Assembly (NCBI RefSeq): GCF_900105005.1
Contig: NZ_LT629748.1
Span: 124,001 to 188,000, forward strand
Length of the DNA: 64,000 bases
Origin: Halopseudomonas litoralis
Lineage (GTDB): Bacteria; Pseudomonadota; Gammaproteobacteria; Pseudomonadales; Pseudomonadaceae
Reading direction: 5' to 3'
The notes beneath the pieces are model-generated. The model ran no database searches, was not told the DNA's origin, and saw only the letters and a program-made list of their open reading frames with translations. The translations under genes were made by a program, and so were the position numbers. The first letter of the stretch is position 1. The number at the start of each line of letters is the position of its first letter. Positions 1-10,568 of the stretch are shown here, piece after piece.

Positions 1-855
1 GCGGTCGCAGCTTTCCGCGGCGGCAGACAGTGGAATGGTATTGGTTACCACGAGCTCGTCGAGCACGGAACCATTGATATTCTGGATCGCCTTGCCCGAC
101 AGAATCGGGTGGGTGCAATAGGCTGATACGCGAGTCGCGCCGAAGTCCTTGAGGGCGGTGGCAGCGGCGCACAGAGTACCGGCGGTGTCGACCATGTCGT
201 CAACCAGGATGCAGTTACGGTTCTCCACATCACCGATGATGTGCATGACTTCCGCCTGATTGGCCTTGGGCCGACGTTTGTCGATGATCGCCAGATCAAC
301 GCCGAGAGACTTGGCCACGGCACGGGCACGAACCACGCCACCGATGTCCGGAGACACGATCAGGAGGTTGTCCATGCGCTGAGCCTGGATATCGTCGATC
401 AGTACTGGCGAACCGTAGATGTTGTCCACCGGAATATCGAAGAAACCCTGGATCTGGTCAGCGTGCAGGTCGACCGTGAGGACGCGGTCAACACCGACCA
501 CGTCCAGCATGTCGGCGACGACCTTGGCGCTGATCGGCACTCGAGCGGAGCGCGGACGGCGGTCCTGGCGAGCGTAACCAAAGTAGGGGATGACTGCGGT
601 AATGCGCGAAGCAGACGAGCGACGCAGGGCGTCAGCCATCACAACCATTTCCATCAGGTTGTCGTTCGTCGGCGCGCAGGTGGGCTGGATAATGAAGACA
701 TCCTTGCCACGTACATTTTCGTTGAGTTCAACGCTGACTTCGCCGTCGCTGAAACGACTAACCAGTGCGTCACCAAGGGGGATATGCAATTGACGCACGA
801 CGCGTCGTGCAAGGTCAGGGTTTGCATTCCCAGTAAAGACCATCATCTTGGACAC
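1..855 (-). CDS. prs: Ribose-phosphate pyrophosphokinase (PRPP synthetase), C-terminus off the left edge
   Basis: Makes PRPP from ribose 5-phosphate and ATP in the cytoplasm, feeding purine, pyrimidine, histidine and NAD synthesis. 285 codons are present; the family is about 313 residues, so roughly 28 C-terminal residues are missing. Visible are the catalytic flexible loop [12 protein letters not shown] (about 96-107), [11 protein letters not shown] (about 129-139) and the PRPP-binding loop [12 protein letters not shown] (about 217-228). I chose the GTG at 855 because it gives [15 protein letters not shown], the N-terminus I remember for Pseudomonas PrsA; ATGs at 846 and 843 are possible. 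No strong Shine-Dalgarno is seen. It lies downstream of a tRNA-Gln gene and ispE in the same direction, the usual Pseudomonas arrangement. Confidence 0.96.
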   Translation of the reverse strand, partial: MSKMMVFTGNANPDLARRVVRQLHIPLGDALVSRFSDGEVSVELNENVRGKDVFIIQPTCAPTNDNLMEMVVMADALRRSSASRITAVIPYFGYARQDRRPRSARVPISAKVVADMLDVVGVDRVLTVDLHADQIQGFFDIPVDNIYGSPVLIDDIQAQRMDNLLIVSPDIGGVVRARAVAKSLGVDLAIIDKRRPKANQAEVMHIIGDVENRNCILVDDMVDTAGTLCAAATALKDFGATRVSAYCTHPILSGKAIQNINGSVLDELVVTNTIPLSAAAESCDR

Positions 856-979
856 GCTGCAATACCTATTTTGGGTAGTGGTCGATGCGATGAGTCAGTG
901 AGAGAGCCGGGCGAACAAAAACACGCCTGGCCGGTCAAGCCGGACTCAAGATGTCATGAATTATTGCTGCCGGAGAAAA

Positions 980-1054
980 TGGCAGGGGCGGCTGGATTCG
1001 AACCAACGCATGGCAGGATCAAAACCTGCTGCCTTACCGCTTGGCTACGCCCCT
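980..1054 (-). tRNA. tRNA-Gln (anticodon TTG)
   Basis: On the minus strand a complete cloverleaf can be drawn. The 7-bp acceptor stem is AGGGGCG/CGCCCCT with an encoded CCA end. The anticodon stem is GCAGG/CCTGC around loop TTTTGAT, which gives anticodon TTG (reads CAA). The T-arm holds GGTTCGAATCC. It sits between ispE and prs in the same orientation, so it is probably processed from an operon transcript. Confidence 0.97.
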
Positions 1055-1086
1055 GTAACTGTCCGGATGCTAAGGTTGCATCCTTC

Positions 1087-1938
1087 TTACGTCGCTTTGT
1101 TGAGTAAAGCATGTAACGGTGAAACGTTACATCCCTTTGCAACAAAGGCTTGCAGAGTGGCTGGCAACCGGGCGCGAACTTTATCAGCTTCGCGTTCATT
1201 TGGGAAGGCCCCAAATAAGCAACTGCCAGTTCCGGTCATCTTAGCCTCACAAAAATTGTTTAGCAAGATCAACGTGTTACGTATTTCAGTGTAACGCGCT
1301 ACTACTACCGGCAAGCAGTCGTTCCGACCACCGTGCTCTCGAAAGGCCGCTAATGTAATCGCCGGCGTGTCCCGAGTCAACCTCTCATCGGAAAAAATTT
1401 CTGCAGTGCTGACATGGCAGGGCGGTACGACCACCAGATACCAGGGTTCGTCCAGCTCAACCGGGGTCAGCTGTTCGCCAACACCTTCGGCCCACGCAGC
1501 ACGGCCACGCACAAATACCGGGACGTCGGCGCCCAGTTGCAATCCCAGCTCGGCCAGTTGATCCAGCGTCAAGCCGGTTTGCCACAGGTGGTTCAACCCT
1601 ACCAGGGTGGTAGCCGCATCCGAGCTGCCGCCGCCGATGCCGCCGCCCATGGGCAGATGCTTGTCCAGGCGGATGTCCGCGCCCTGGTCAGTGCCGCTGG
1701 CTCGTTGCAGCAGCCGCGCGGCGCGCATGATCAGGTTGTCCTCGGCGGCCACGCCGGGCAGGTCTGGTAGCAGCTGGAGTTCACCATCGTTGCGCGGGGT
1801 GAAATGTAGGGTGTCGCCGTGATCGAGAAACTGAAAGAGTGTCTGCAGCAGATGGTAGCCGTCGGGGCGGCGGCCAGTGATATGCAGAAACAGGTTGAGT
1901 TTGGCCGGGGCCGGCAGGCTCAGGGTCGTGGTTGTCAT
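1087..1938 (-). CDS. ispE: 4-diphosphocytidyl-2-C-methyl-D-erythritol kinase
   Basis: GHMP-family kinase that phosphorylates CDP-ME in the non-mevalonate (MEP) isoprenoid pathway. At 283 residues it has normal length. The N-terminus has the substrate-binding [12 protein letters not shown] segment (about 10-20), and the glycine-rich ATP loop [14 protein letters not shown] lies at about 96-109. The ATG at 1938 overlaps the lolB stop by 4 bp, which implies translational coupling. The lolB-ispE-tRNA-Gln-prs order is the same as I remember from P. aeruginosa. Confidence 0.97.
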   Translation of the reverse strand: MTTTTLSLPAPAKLNLFLHITGRRPDGYHLLQTLFQFLDHGDTLHFTPRNDGELQLLPDLPGVAAEDNLIMRAARLLQRASGTDQGADIRLDKHLPMGGGIGGGSSDAATTLVGLNHLWQTGLTLDQLAELGLQLGADVPVFVRGRAAWAEGVGEQLTPVELDEPWYLVVVPPCHVSTAEIFSDERLTRDTPAITLAAFREHGGRNDCLPVVVARYTEIRNTLILLNNFCEAKMTGTGSCLFGAFPNEREADKVRARLPATLQAFVAKGCNVSPLHALLNKAT

Positions 1939-2552
1939 TCGGCGGTACGGGGCTCCCAGCGGGTGATGACCAACGTCAGCAACACATCGTACCCGGACAA
2001 TTGCAGGCGCTGGGGAAGTGGTACGCCATCAACCTGTTGGTAGCGACTGTATTCCACTGTCCAGCCTGCCTGGGCGAGGCGCGCCAGCTGGCTGTCCGGG
2101 TTGAGCTGCAAGCGGCTTGGGCTGTCCGGTGCAGGGAGGCCGCGCACCCACCACAGCAGGTGCTCGACCGGCAGGCGCCAGCCGATCTGTTGTTCCAGCA
2201 GGGTGTCGGCCGAGTCGGCCGTTGCCGGTGGCTGCCCGGCGATCTCCAGCGTCACCCCTGCATCGCTGCCCTGAATACGGGTAGCGCCGCGGCCGAGTGG
2301 GCCGGACAGGCGGATATCATAGTAGTCCTGTTGCTGCAGCCAGGACAGTGTGCCGCTGCCGGACTCACCCGGCGCTCGCACACCCAGCTTGCCCTGCAGT
2401 GTCCAGTCCGTTATCGGTGCAACCAGGCTGCGGTGTGCCTGCCAGGCGGCGGGGTCACCACCGAACTCCAGGGTTTCACGTTGATGCAGGTTGCTGCAGG
2501 CGGTGAGTACCAGGGTGAAAGCCAGCAGGCTGAAGGTGCGGAGCGACAACAT
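1935..2552 (-). CDS. lolB: Outer-membrane lipoprotein receptor LolB
   Basis: Accepts lipoproteins from the periplasmic carrier LolA and inserts them in the outer membrane. The 205-residue precursor starts with a lipoprotein signal peptide ending in lipobox LTAC with Cys19 as the lipidated residue. The following sequence ([31 protein letters not shown]) is the LolB beta-barrel-like fold pattern. Its start is 2 nt after the TPR-lipoprotein stop and its stop overlaps ispE, so all three are probably one transcript. Confidence 0.93.
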   Translation of the reverse strand: MLSLRTFSLLAFTLVLTACSNLHQRETLEFGGDPAAWQAHRSLVAPITDWTLQGKLGVRAPGESGSGTLSWLQQQDYYDIRLSGPLGRGATRIQGSDAGVTLEIAGQPPATADSADTLLEQQIGWRLPVEHLLWWVRGLPAPDSPSRLQLNPDSQLARLAQAGWTVEYSRYQQVDGVPLPQRLQLSGYDVLLTLVITRWEPRTAE

Positions 2553-2554
2553 GT

Positions 2555-4291
2555 TCAGTCTGCCTCAAGTCGTTTACGGGTAGCGTCGATCATGGAGGTA
2601 TCTTCGGCCTGATCCGCGGCCTGATCCCAGATGGCGCGCGCCTCGCGATGCTTGCCTCGTTGCCAGAGTACTTCACCGAGATGCGCGCCGACTTCCGCAT
2701 CGGGGAAGGCCGCAAAGGCCTCACGCAGCAGCTGTTCTGCGCGCTCCAGATTGCCGAGGCGATAATGCACCCAGCCGAGGCTGTCCATGATCGCAGGGTC
2801 CTCGGGCATTAGGTCATGTGCCTTTTCCACCAGTTGCAGCGCCTCGTCGAGCTGTTCGTTGCGGTCGGCCAGCGTATAACCCAGGGCATTGAGTGCCATG
2901 GCGTTCTCTGGTTCGCGCTGAATGATCAAGCGCAGGTCAGTCTCCAGACCGGCGGGATTGCCGAGGCGATCGGCTAGCATGGCTCGGGTATAGAGCAGGC
3001 GGCTGTCGTATTGCAGTTGCTCCAGCGCCTGGTTGGCACGTTGCATGGCCAGCTGCGGGTCCACGTTGATCAATGCTTCGATTTCCAGCAGGAACAGCTC
3101 TGGCGCCAGTTGCGGATGGCGTGCGCGCTCGCTGTGCATCATGTTGGTGAGTTCGGCCATACGCTGGCGTTCGACCAGCAGGCGGATGATCCGCAGGCGG
3201 GAGGGCAGATATTCCTCACCAGCGCCGATGCTCTGCCAGGTGCTGATGGCGGCATCCCATTGCCCGGCCTGCTCATGGGCGGCGCCCAGATGATAGGCTG
3301 CCGCGCCGTGGGTGGGATCGGTTTCCAGCAGTCCCTGCAGTTCGCCAATTGCTGCCTCGGTATCACCGTCTTCCAGTTCCACCAGGGCCAGTGCCAGACG
3401 TACTTCGTCATCATCCGGGTTTTGTCGGGCCAGTTCACGGAAATGCGTGATCGCCGCCTGATGATCGCCGCTGTTGACCAGCATCCTGGCCAGCAGCAGG
3501 CGCATGCGGCTGTCATTCGGAAATTTGCGTACACCTGTTTGCAGCACTTCGATGGCTTTGTCGGGCGCACCCAGCTCCGCATGCAGACGACTCTGCAGCA
3601 TGATGGATGCGGCGGTGCCATTGTCGCGGGTATGCTCATCGAGCAGAGCAATTGCTTCCTCGCTGCGCTGCTCTTCCTGGAGCAGCAGGGCGGCAGCGAA
3701 ACTCAGTTGGGCATTGCCGGGGTAGCGTTGCAGCAGGCTCTGCAGATTCTCCAGCATGCTGGTGCGGGTAGTGCTGTCGGCCTGCAGGGCGGTCAGTGCC
3801 AGCAGGTCGAAATGGGTGTCGTCCTGCAGCAGCAACACCTGTTCCATCATGTGCATGGCGTCATCGTGCTGACCGGCGCGGGCCAGTTGCAGCGCCGCCG
3901 CACGCAAGGCCTCGGGGTTGTCAGGTTGCACTTCGGTCCAGAGCAGGGCCATGTCCATGGCATGTTGATGGGCACCGAGAAACTCGGAGATTTCCATGGC
4001 GCGCTCGATGATGCCGGCATCGCGGGTGCGCACGGCCTGTTCGAGATAATTGCGCAGGGCAATATCGAAGCGGTTGCGCTGGCCGGCAATTTCGGCAGTC
4101 AGCAGCGCGTACAGGGTGTCTGTCTGAAACTGCCCATACACCTTGGGTTCGTCCACCATGGTTTCATCGTTTGGTGCCGCAGCGACAGAAACCGGTGGCG
4201 CCGGTGCCGGCTCAGGTGCATTGATTGCACAGCCGGTGACCAGCAGGCTGATTGTCATGGCTAGAAGCGAGTGGTGAAATCTTGCCGTCAT
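2555..4291 (-). CDS. Tetratricopeptide-repeat lipoprotein (PA4667-like)
   Basis: 578 residues with a lipoprotein signal peptide (lipobox VTGC, Cys21) followed by a Pro/Ala-rich linker. Most of the rest is degenerate TPR helix pairs, for example around AAYHLGAAHEQAGQWDAAI and DSLGWVHYRLGNLERAEQLL. I chose the ATG at 4291 because it gives the signal peptide directly; an upstream in-frame ATG at 4414 would add 41 residues that do not look like a leader. It is probably a periplasm-facing protein-interaction scaffold; its partner is unknown to me. It is the first gene of the lolB-ispE-tRNA-prs strand and is divergent from hemA. Confidence 0.9.
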   Translation of the reverse strand: MTARFHHSLLAMTISLLVTGCAINAPEPAPAPPVSVAAAPNDETMVDEPKVYGQFQTDTLYALLTAEIAGQRNRFDIALRNYLEQAVRTRDAGIIERAMEISEFLGAHQHAMDMALLWTEVQPDNPEALRAAALQLARAGQHDDAMHMMEQVLLLQDDTHFDLLALTALQADSTTRTSMLENLQSLLQRYPGNAQLSFAAALLLQEEQRSEEAIALLDEHTRDNGTAASIMLQSRLHAELGAPDKAIEVLQTGVRKFPNDSRMRLLLARMLVNSGDHQAAITHFRELARQNPDDDEVRLALALVELEDGDTEAAIGELQGLLETDPTHGAAAYHLGAAHEQAGQWDAAISTWQSIGAGEEYLPSRLRIIRLLVERQRMAELTNMMHSERARHPQLAPELFLLEIEALINVDPQLAMQRANQALEQLQYDSRLLYTRAMLADRLGNPAGLETDLRLIIQREPENAMALNALGYTLADRNEQLDEALQLVEKAHDLMPEDPAIMDSLGWVHYRLGNLERAEQLLREAFAAFPDAEVGAHLGEVLWQRGKHREARAIWDQAADQAEDTSMIDATRKRLEAD

Positions 4292-4519
4292 GGATACTCT
4301 CTTTGCTACGCGGCTCTGCCAGAATGAAGCCGGCAGCTGATAATACAGGATGAGTTGCAAACCCATAGCGTGCAAGTGCAAACGGGGCTTGATCACCCTC
4401 CGAGAGCCGACCAAAGAGCAGTTTTGTCCGGGTTTCCATCGAAGGAATTGATTGGCATCGCTTTAAATAGGACAATTACCTGTTTTTACGCCGTATTTTC
4501 GGGCATATATTGAGGCGCC

Positions 4520-5800
4520 ATGGGCTTTCTCGCATTCGGGATCAATCACAAGACGGCGACAGTTGACGTGCGTGAGCGGGTCGCGTTCGCTCCGGACCAG
4601 TTGGCCGACGCCCTGCAGCAGCTACGTGATGAGACGTTGTCCCAGGAAGTTGCCATTCTTTCCACCTGCAACCGCACTGAAATCTACTGCACTCAGGATC
4701 ACCCTGATGCAGCGCTGCTGGCTGCGTGGGTGGCGCGCTATCACGGCCTGGAGCCGGGCTCGATTACCGGTAGCAGCTATGTGCACAAGGACGCGGGAGC
4801 GGTAAGACACATGATGCGGGTCGCGGCCGGGCTGGATTCCATGGTGCTGGGCGAGCCGCAGATCCTCGGGCAGATGAAGGACGCCTGGCAATACGCGCGT
4901 ACCGCCGGCACCCTGGGACCGTCTCTGGATCGACTTTTTCAGAGCACTTTCAATACCGCCAAACAGGTGCGCACGGATACTGCCATTGGCGCCAACCCGG
5001 TGTCTGTCGCCTTTGCCGCGGTCAGCCTGGCGCGGCAGATCTTCTCTGACCTGGGCCGCAGCACGGCGCTGCTGATCGGCGCTGGAGAGACCATCGAGCT
5101 GGTCGCCAGACATCTCAATGAGCAGGGCGTCAGCAACTTGATCATTGCCAATCGCACGCTGGAGCGTGCCGAGGCATTGAGCGCGCCGCTGGGCGGCAGG
5201 GCGATCACTCTCAACCAGATTCCCGACGTGCTGGCGGAATGTGAAATCATCATTGCCTCGACCGCCAGCCCGTTGCCGATTCTGGGCAAGGGTGCTGTGG
5301 AGCGAGCGCTCAAACAGCGCCGACACAAGCCCATGTTCATGGTCGACATTGCTGTGCCGCGTGACATCGAGCCGGAGGTGGGTGACCTGGCCGATGTGTA
5401 CCTGTACAGCGTCGACGATCTGCAGGAAGTGATTCAGGAGAACATGCGCTCCCGCCAGGACGCAGCCGATGCGGCGGAGAAACTGATTGAACTCGGCACC
5501 GATGAGTTCATGCAGCGCCTGCGCTCCCGCGCTGCTGTCAACGTGCTCAGGCGTTATCGACAGCGGGCCGAGCATCAGCGTGACCAAGAGCTGGCAAAGG
5601 CCCTGGCGCGTCTGGAGCGGGGCAGCGATCCAGCTGCGGTGATGGCAGAAATGGCGCGGGCGTTGACCAACAAACTGCTACACGAGCCCAGCGTCCAACT
5701 CAAACGCATGAGCGCCGAAGGTCGCAGCGAATCGCTATCGCTGGCCATGGAGTTGTTCGCTCTGGACGATGAAACGAACACTGCACAGGGCAAACCATGA
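4520..5800 (+). CDS. hemA: Glutamyl-tRNA reductase
   Basis: First committed step of C5 tetrapyrrole synthesis: reduces glutamyl-tRNA(Glu) to glutamate-1-semialdehyde with NADPH. 426 residues. The catalytic cysteine is Cys50 in [10 protein letters not shown], as in E. coli. The NADPH-binding [16 protein letters not shown] is near 184-199 and the C-terminal dimerisation helix is present. The stop overlaps prfA as ATGA. It heads a tightly overlapping hemA-prfA-prmC-moeB-murI operon. The 228-nt gap upstream holds the promoters for both divergent directions; I could not pick a convincing -35/-10 pair. Confidence 0.97.
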   Translation: MGFLAFGINHKTATVDVRERVAFAPDQLADALQQLRDETLSQEVAILSTCNRTEIYCTQDHPDAALLAAWVARYHGLEPGSITGSSYVHKDAGAVRHMMRVAAGLDSMVLGEPQILGQMKDAWQYARTAGTLGPSLDRLFQSTFNTAKQVRTDTAIGANPVSVAFAAVSLARQIFSDLGRSTALLIGAGETIELVARHLNEQGVSNLIIANRTLERAEALSAPLGGRAITLNQIPDVLAECEIIIASTASPLPILGKGAVERALKQRRHKPMFMVDIAVPRDIEPEVGDLADVYLYSVDDLQEVIQENMRSRQDAADAAEKLIELGTDEFMQRLRSRAAVNVLRRYRQRAEHQRDQELAKALARLERGSDPAAVMAEMARALTNKLLHEPSVQLKRMSAEGRSESLSLAMELFALDDETNTAQGKP

Positions 5801-6882
5801 AAGCGTCACTACTTAACCGCCTGGACATGCTGCGTGAACGCTTCGAAGAGCTGTCTGCCTTGCTCAGCGACGCGGAAGTTATCCAGGACCAGAATCGGTT
5901 TCGAGCTTATTCGCGCGAATATGCCGAGCTGGAATCGACCGTCAAATGTTACGCCCAATGGCTCAAGGTCAGTGCGGACCTGGATGAGGCGCGCAGCCTG
6001 GTCAAGGATGCCGATCCGGACATCCGGGCCATGGCCGAGGATGATGCCGAGGCCTGCAGCGGCGCGCTGGCCGAGCTGGAAGTGCAGCTTAATCTGCTGC
6101 TGCTGCCCAAGGATCCCAATGACGAGCGCAACGTATTTCTGGAAATCCGCGCCGGCACAGGTGGCGATGAAGCCGCGATCTTCGCCGGCAACCTGTTTCG
6201 CATGTACTCGCGTTACGCCGAGCGGCAGGGCTGGCGCATCGAGATTCTGTCGGAAAATGGCGGCGAGCATGGCGGTTACCGCGAGGTTATTGCCCGGGTT
6301 GAAGGTCAGAGCGTCTACGCCAAGCTGAAATTCGAGTCGGGTGCGCATCGCGTGCAGCGGGTGCCCGAAACCGAATCCCAGGGCCGCATTCACACATCAG
6401 CCTGTACCGTGGCGGTGATGCCCGAGCCAGACGAGCAGGCCGTGGTGGAGATCAATACGGCGGACCTGCGCGTGGATACCTATCGCTCCTCCGGCGCTGG
6501 CGGTCAGCATGTCAACAAGACCGACTCGGCCATTCGTCTGACCCACCTGCCCACCGGCATCGTAGTGGAGTGTCAGGAGGAGCGCTCGCAGCACAAGAAC
6601 CGCGCCAGGGCCATGGCCCTGCTGCAGGCGAGGCTGGCGAACCGGCAGCGCGAAGCGCATGAAAAGGAAATCTCCGACACCCGGCGTTCGCTGGTGGGCT
6701 CCGGAGACCGGTCCGAGCGTATCCGTACCTACAACTTTCCCCAGGGCCGAGTGACTGACCACCGTATCAATCTCACCTTGTATAGTCTGGATCAGGTGAT
6801 TGAAGGCGATCTTGATGGCGTCATCGAACCCCTGCGGCGTGAATATCAGGCCGACCAGTTGGCTGCCCTGGACCAAGCATGA
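5797..6882 (+). CDS. prfA: Peptide chain release factor 1
   Basis: Recognises UAA and UAG stop codons and triggers peptidyl-tRNA hydrolysis. 361 residues, full length. The GGQ motif ([17 protein letters not shown]) has Gln237, the target of PrmC methylation. The tripeptide 'anticodon' is Pro-Glu-Thr at 190-192, one of the P-x-T forms of RF1. Its ATG overlaps the hemA stop and its stop overlaps prmC, so the release factor and its modifying enzyme are translationally coupled. Confidence 0.97.
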   Translation: MKASLLNRLDMLRERFEELSALLSDAEVIQDQNRFRAYSREYAELESTVKCYAQWLKVSADLDEARSLVKDADPDIRAMAEDDAEACSGALAELEVQLNLLLLPKDPNDERNVFLEIRAGTGGDEAAIFAGNLFRMYSRYAERQGWRIEILSENGGEHGGYREVIARVEGQSVYAKLKFESGAHRVQRVPETESQGRIHTSACTVAVMPEPDEQAVVEINTADLRVDTYRSSGAGGQHVNKTDSAIRLTHLPTGIVVECQEERSQHKNRARAMALLQARLANRQREAHEKEISDTRRSLVGSGDRSERIRTYNFPQGRVTDHRINLTLYSLDQVIEGDLDGVIEPLRREYQADQLAALDQA

Positions 6883-7712
6883 ACCGTGATATTGCGGCCC
6901 TGCTGGCGCAGGCTGATCTGCCTGACTCGGATACCCCGATGCTGGATGCCGAGCTGCTGCTGGCTCACGTATTGCAGAAATCCCGCAGCTATCTGTTCAC
7001 CTGGCCGGACAAGGAGCTGTCGGATGCGGATCTTGACCAGTTTCGGGCCCTGCTGGCGCGCCGCCGCCAGGGTGAGCCGGTTGCCTACCTGCTCGGCGAA
7101 CAGGGTTTCTGGACGCTGGACCTGCAGGTCAGCCCGGATACGCTGATACCCCGCCCGGATACCGAGCGGCTGGTAGAGGTGGCCCTGGAACTAGGTCCTC
7201 AGCAGTCTGCTCGGGTGCTGGATCTGGGTACTGGCACTGGCGCCATCGCTCTGGCTTTAGCCAGCGAGCGTCGCCAGTGGCAGTTGACCGGCTGTGACCG
7301 CATGTTGGGTGCCGTGTCGTTGGCTGAGCAGAACCGTGTGCGGCTGGGGCTGAGCAATGCCCACTTCCTGCAGAGCGACTGGTTTACCGCGCTTGGTCAC
7401 CATAGATATGACCTGATCGTTTCCAACCCTCCCTATATCGCCGCAGATGACCCTCATCTTGCGCAGGGCGATGTACGCTTCGAGCCCGCCAGCGCCCTGG
7501 TCAGTGGTGCGGATGGACTGGATGACATCCGTCACATCATTGCTGGCGCCCCGAGCTATCTGCAGGCCTCTGGCTGGCTGCTGCTGGAACATGGCTGGCA
7601 GCAGGCCGAGCAGGTGCGCCAGTTGCTGGAGCAACGAGGTTTTCAAACCGTACAATCATGGCAGGACCTCGGTGGGCATCAGCGCCTCAGTGGTGGGCAA
7701 TGGCATGAATGA
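6879..7712 (+). CDS. prmC: Release factor glutamine methyltransferase
   Basis: SAM-dependent N5-methyltransferase for the GGQ glutamine of RF1 and RF2. 277 residues. An N-terminal helical RF-binding domain is followed by a Rossmann methyltransferase domain with [13 protein letters not shown] (SAM motif I) and the catalytic SNPPYIA motif. The ATGA overlap with prfA and the 8-nt overlap with moeB place it mid-operon. Confidence 0.96.
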   Translation: MNRDIAALLAQADLPDSDTPMLDAELLLAHVLQKSRSYLFTWPDKELSDADLDQFRALLARRRQGEPVAYLLGEQGFWTLDLQVSPDTLIPRPDTERLVEVALELGPQQSARVLDLGTGTGAIALALASERRQWQLTGCDRMLGAVSLAEQNRVRLGLSNAHFLQSDWFTALGHHRYDLIVSNPPYIAADDPHLAQGDVRFEPASALVSGADGLDDIRHIIAGAPSYLQASGWLLLEHGWQQAEQVRQLLEQRGFQTVQSWQDLGGHQRLSGGQWHE

Positions 7713-8463
7713 TCAGCAACTGCTGCGTTATAGCCGACAGATTCTGTTGCCGCAGGTTGATGTCGACGGTCAGCAGCGCCTGCTCGACAGCCGGGTGCTG
7801 ATCGTCGGCATGGGTGGGCTGGGTGGGCCTGCTGCGCTGTATCTGGCTGGCGCTGGTGTTGGCACGCTATTGCTGGCCGATGATGACCATGTCGACCTGA
7901 CCAACCTGCAGCGCCAGATCATACACGGCTGTGCCGATCTCGATCGTCCCAAGACCGCATCGGCGAGTGACCGGCTCGGCGCGCTCAACCCCGATATCCG
8001 GCTGCAGCAGTTGGATCAGCGACTGGCCGGTGAGCAGTTGCTGCAGGCGGTGGCCGAGGTGGATCTGGTGCTCGACTGCACCGATAACTTCACCGCGCGT
8101 CAGGCAATCAATAGTGCCTGCGTTGAGCTGCGTCGGCCGCTGGTATCCGGAGCGGCCATCGGTCTGCAGGGGCAGGTCAGTGTGTTTGATTTCCGGCGCG
8201 CCGATAGTCCCTGTTACCAATGCCTATACGGCGATGGCGACGATGTGGCGCCCAGCTGCAGCGAGGCCGGTGTGCTTGGGCCACTGGTTGGTATGGTGGG
8301 CAGTCTGCAGGCGCTGGAGGCGCTCAAGCTGCTGGCCGGGTTTGGTGAGCCGCTGGTAGGGCGCCTGTTGTTGATCGACGCGCTACGCGCAGGCTTTCGA
8401 GAGTTGCGAATAAAGCGCGATCCGGGTTGCGCCTGTTGCGGTACCGAGGCCGGCCATGAATGA
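7705..8463 (+). CDS. moeB: HesA/MoeB/ThiF-family adenylyltransferase
   Basis: E1-like enzyme that adenylates the C-terminal glycine of the sulfur carrier MoaD (molybdopterin) or possibly ThiS. 252 residues from the ATG at 7705. It shows the nucleotide-binding [19 protein letters not shown] motif and the [14 protein letters not shown] segment. Two CxxC zinc pairs are present, CYQC and CACC near the C-terminus. There is no C-terminal rhodanese domain. It sits between prmC and murI as in P. aeruginosa; whether it serves MoaD or ThiS cannot be read from sequence alone. Confidence 0.9.
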   Translation: MNDQQLLRYSRQILLPQVDVDGQQRLLDSRVLIVGMGGLGGPAALYLAGAGVGTLLLADDDHVDLTNLQRQIIHGCADLDRPKTASASDRLGALNPDIRLQQLDQRLAGEQLLQAVAEVDLVLDCTDNFTARQAINSACVELRRPLVSGAAIGLQGQVSVFDFRRADSPCYQCLYGDGDDVAPSCSEAGVLGPLVGMVGSLQALEALKLLAGFGEPLVGRLLLIDALRAGFRELRIKRDPGCACCGTEAGHE

Positions 8464-9244
8464 AGCGCCCGTAGGCGTATTTGATTCGGGCGTCGGCGGA
8501 CTGTCGGTACTGCGCGAAATTCGTCAGCTGCTGCCCGCCGAATCCTTGTTGTACGTAGCCGACAGCGGCTTCGTGCCCTACGGTGAAAAACCGCCCGAGG
8601 TCATCTGCCAGCGCAGCCGCGCTATCGCCGAGTTTCTGCTGGCGCGCGGGGCCAAGGCGCTGGTGCTGGCCTGCAATACCGCAACCGCGGCGGCAGTGGC
8701 GGATCTGCGTGCCCGTTATGCCGTGCCGATCATCGGTATGGAGCCGGCAGTCAAGCCGGCGACCCTGGCTACCCGCAGTGGTGTGGTCGGTGTGCTGGCT
8801 ACTACAGGTACGCTGCGCAGTGCCCGCTTCGCTGCACTGCTGGACCGTTTCGCCGGCTCGGTGACCGTGGTCACCCAGCCCTGCCCGGGGCTGGTCGAGA
8901 GTGTCGAGCGGGGTGAGTTGAGCGGACCGCAGGTGAGCGCGCTGCTTAGCCGCTATGCTCAACCGCTGCTGGAGGCTGGCTGCGACACGCTGATACTGGG
9001 TTGCACGCATTATCCCTTCCTGCGTCCTGCGTTGCAGCAGCTGCTGCCTGAGAATATCCATCTGGTGGATACCGGCGCGGCTGTGGCACGCCAGTTACGG
9101 GCAAAATTGACCGAGCATGACGCCCTTGCCCGCGGTCCGGCGGCCCCGGCGCGACTGTGGAGCAGCGGCGATTGCGCTGTACTGGAGCAGGTGCTGCCGC
9201 TGCTGTGGGGAGGGAACGCAACGGTACAGGCGTTGTCGGTTTAA
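8456..9244 (+). CDS. murI: Glutamate racemase
   Basis: Supplies D-glutamate for peptidoglycan. 262 residues. [13 protein letters not shown] at the N-terminus carries the conserved Asp-Ser pair. The two catalytic cysteines are in ACNTATA (about 73) and GCTHYPFL (about 183). It overlaps moeB by 8 nt and is the last gene of the hemA operon; pagL follows after 46 nt. Confidence 0.96.
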   Translation: MNEAPVGVFDSGVGGLSVLREIRQLLPAESLLYVADSGFVPYGEKPPEVICQRSRAIAEFLLARGAKALVLACNTATAAAVADLRARYAVPIIGMEPAVKPATLATRSGVVGVLATTGTLRSARFAALLDRFAGSVTVVTQPCPGLVESVERGELSGPQVSALLSRYAQPLLEAGCDTLILGCTHYPFLRPALQQLLPENIHLVDTGAAVARQLRAKLTEHDALARGPAAPARLWSSGDCAVLEQVLPLLWGGNATVQALSV

Positions 9245-9290
9245 TTAAGGCTCGACTACGCTGAGATCAACCATAGCAAGGAAAAACGAA

Positions 9291-9815
9291 ATGAAGAAAA
9301 CGGCCTTGGCATTATCCTGTGCGCTGTCTGCTCTATGCAGCATTCCTGCCGCCCATGCATTGGACGGCCTTACTTTGCAGATCGGGGAATCATCGGAAAA
9401 TACCACAACCTATCGGATCGGAGCACAGTTCGAATTTGGCCGCACATTGTGGCAGAGCCAGTCGGGCGGCGTGCAGCTGGATGGTTACTGGGACGCCGGC
9501 GTGACCCGCTGGAGCAGCTTGGACGCGACCAGTCTGACCTTCACCCCCATGTTTCGCCTGAGCTTCGGCGCCAGTGATGCTGGGGTAACGCCTTTTCTGG
9601 AAGGCGGCATAGGGGCTTCCTACTTTACCGAGACCGACCTCGGCGATCAGGATATGGGTGGCAAATTTCAGTTTGAAGATCGCCTCGGGGCGGGCCTGAT
9701 GTTCGCTGGTGGTTCGGAAGTCGGGGTGCGTTACTACCATTACTCCAATGCCGGTATCAAACAGCCGAACGACGGCATCGATATGGCCGCTTTGTACTAT
9801 CGCCTGGGATTCTGA
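9291..9815 (+). CDS. pagL: PagL-type lipid A 3-O-deacylase (acyloxyacyl hydrolase), Asp in place of the catalytic Glu
   Basis: Outer-membrane beta-barrel enzyme that removes the 3-O acyl chain of lipid A. 174 residues, with a signal peptide ending about AAHA (res 24) and a terminal Phe typical of barrel proteins. The C-terminal motif HYSNAGIKQPNDGID holds the catalytic His150 and Ser152. In P. aeruginosa PagL, as I remember it, the equivalent segment ends in NDGIE and that Glu is the third member of the triad; here it is Asp164. P. aeruginosa also has pagL next to murI. The family call is firm; full activity is open. Confidence 0.9.
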   Translation: MKKTALALSCALSALCSIPAAHALDGLTLQIGESSENTTTYRIGAQFEFGRTLWQSQSGGVQLDGYWDAGVTRWSSLDATSLTFTPMFRLSFGASDAGVTPFLEGGIGASYFTETDLGDQDMGGKFQFEDRLGAGLMFAGGSEVGVRYYHYSNAGIKQPNDGIDMAALYYRLGF

Positions 9816-9857
9816 TCTGAAGGGGCATGGATGCCCATCAACCCCGCCTGACTCTCC

Positions 9858-10367
9858 TTATCTTCTCCTCTGAACCGGACCATATTGCTCCCGGTACAGA
9901 TGGGCAAAGCCGTGCAGCAGAGGCAACATTATCGCCCACGCCAGCGCAATTACCGGCAGGCTAACGGTCAGCGTGACATCATCCCGCTGCGTGATAATGG
10001 TGTACAGCAAGGGTCCGGCCAAGGCGCCCAGAACACTGGCGCACCACCAGGGGTGTGCACTCCAGCGCAACGCGTGATTGAGAGTAGTGCCCAGCAATCC
10101 CCAGCTCAGTGCCGACCATAGTGGTGTCAGTACATCGTGCCCACGGATCTCCAGCCAGCCCATCTGTAACATCAGAGAATCCAGCACTGCTCCGGCCAGC
10201 AGACAGCTGACCACCAGCTTGCCTTCGGCTGCCCAGCTGCTGATAAACAGAAAGTGCGCAAGCAGCACCAGGAAGACGATCAGCAGCCAGGCGGAATTAC
10301 CACCGAGAATACAGGCCAGCCAACCCACCACGAATAGCAGGGCATTGGCCAGGATATTTCCGGACAT
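9858..10367 (-). CDS. DUF2878-like small integral membrane protein
   Basis: 169 residues from the ATG at 10367. Five or so hydrophobic segments cover almost the whole chain (for example ANALLFVVGWLACILGG and LPVIALAWAIMLPLLHGF). The C-terminus is short and basic. It resembles the DUF2878 family; no catalytic motif is visible and the role is unknown. Its 3' end converges on pagL. A longer reading from 10556 would add residues that do not look coding. Confidence 0.75.
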   Translation of the reverse strand: MSGNILANALLFVVGWLACILGGNSAWLLIVFLVLLAHFLFISSWAAEGKLVVSCLLAGAVLDSLMLQMGWLEIRGHDVLTPLWSALSWGLLGTTLNHALRWSAHPWWCASVLGALAGPLLYTIITQRDDVTLTVSLPVIALAWAIMLPLLHGFAHLYREQYGPVQRRR

Positions 10368-10568
10368 AAGCTTATCAGCTCTCCAGTAGAAGCATGGTTT
10401 TGGTGCGACGATCCTCGCTGAATCGTCAATCGCCTGCAAGTTGCCGTGTCGATGTGAATTGGTAATGGGGGTGATAGCTTGGTGGCTGCGGTAAAACCTC
10501 AGCAAGCAGGGTACAATCGGGGTTTTTCGCCCAACCTGCAGATAATGATGCCACAAGGGGAAAGCCTG

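Noticed and set aside
241..1107. Plus-strand open frame across prs and the tRNA-Gln gene
   Set aside because: It reads through a tRNA and opposite prs; not a real gene.
3011..4264. Long plus-strand open frame (417 codons) opposite the TPR lipoprotein gene
   Set aside because: Gln/His-rich antisense reading of a GC-rich gene, no ribosome site, no family pattern.
4622..5587. Minus-strand open frame of 321 codons opposite hemA
   Set aside because: Shadow of hemA; no motif or ribosome site.
6364..6372. Pro-Glu-Thr in RF1 where E. coli has Pro-Ala-Thr
   Set aside because: The middle residue varies in RF1 (P-x-T); I regard Glu as normal in this group.
9824..9837. GGGCAT-GG-ATGCCC hairpin after pagL
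   Set aside because: Two-base loop, no T-run; too weak to be called a terminator.
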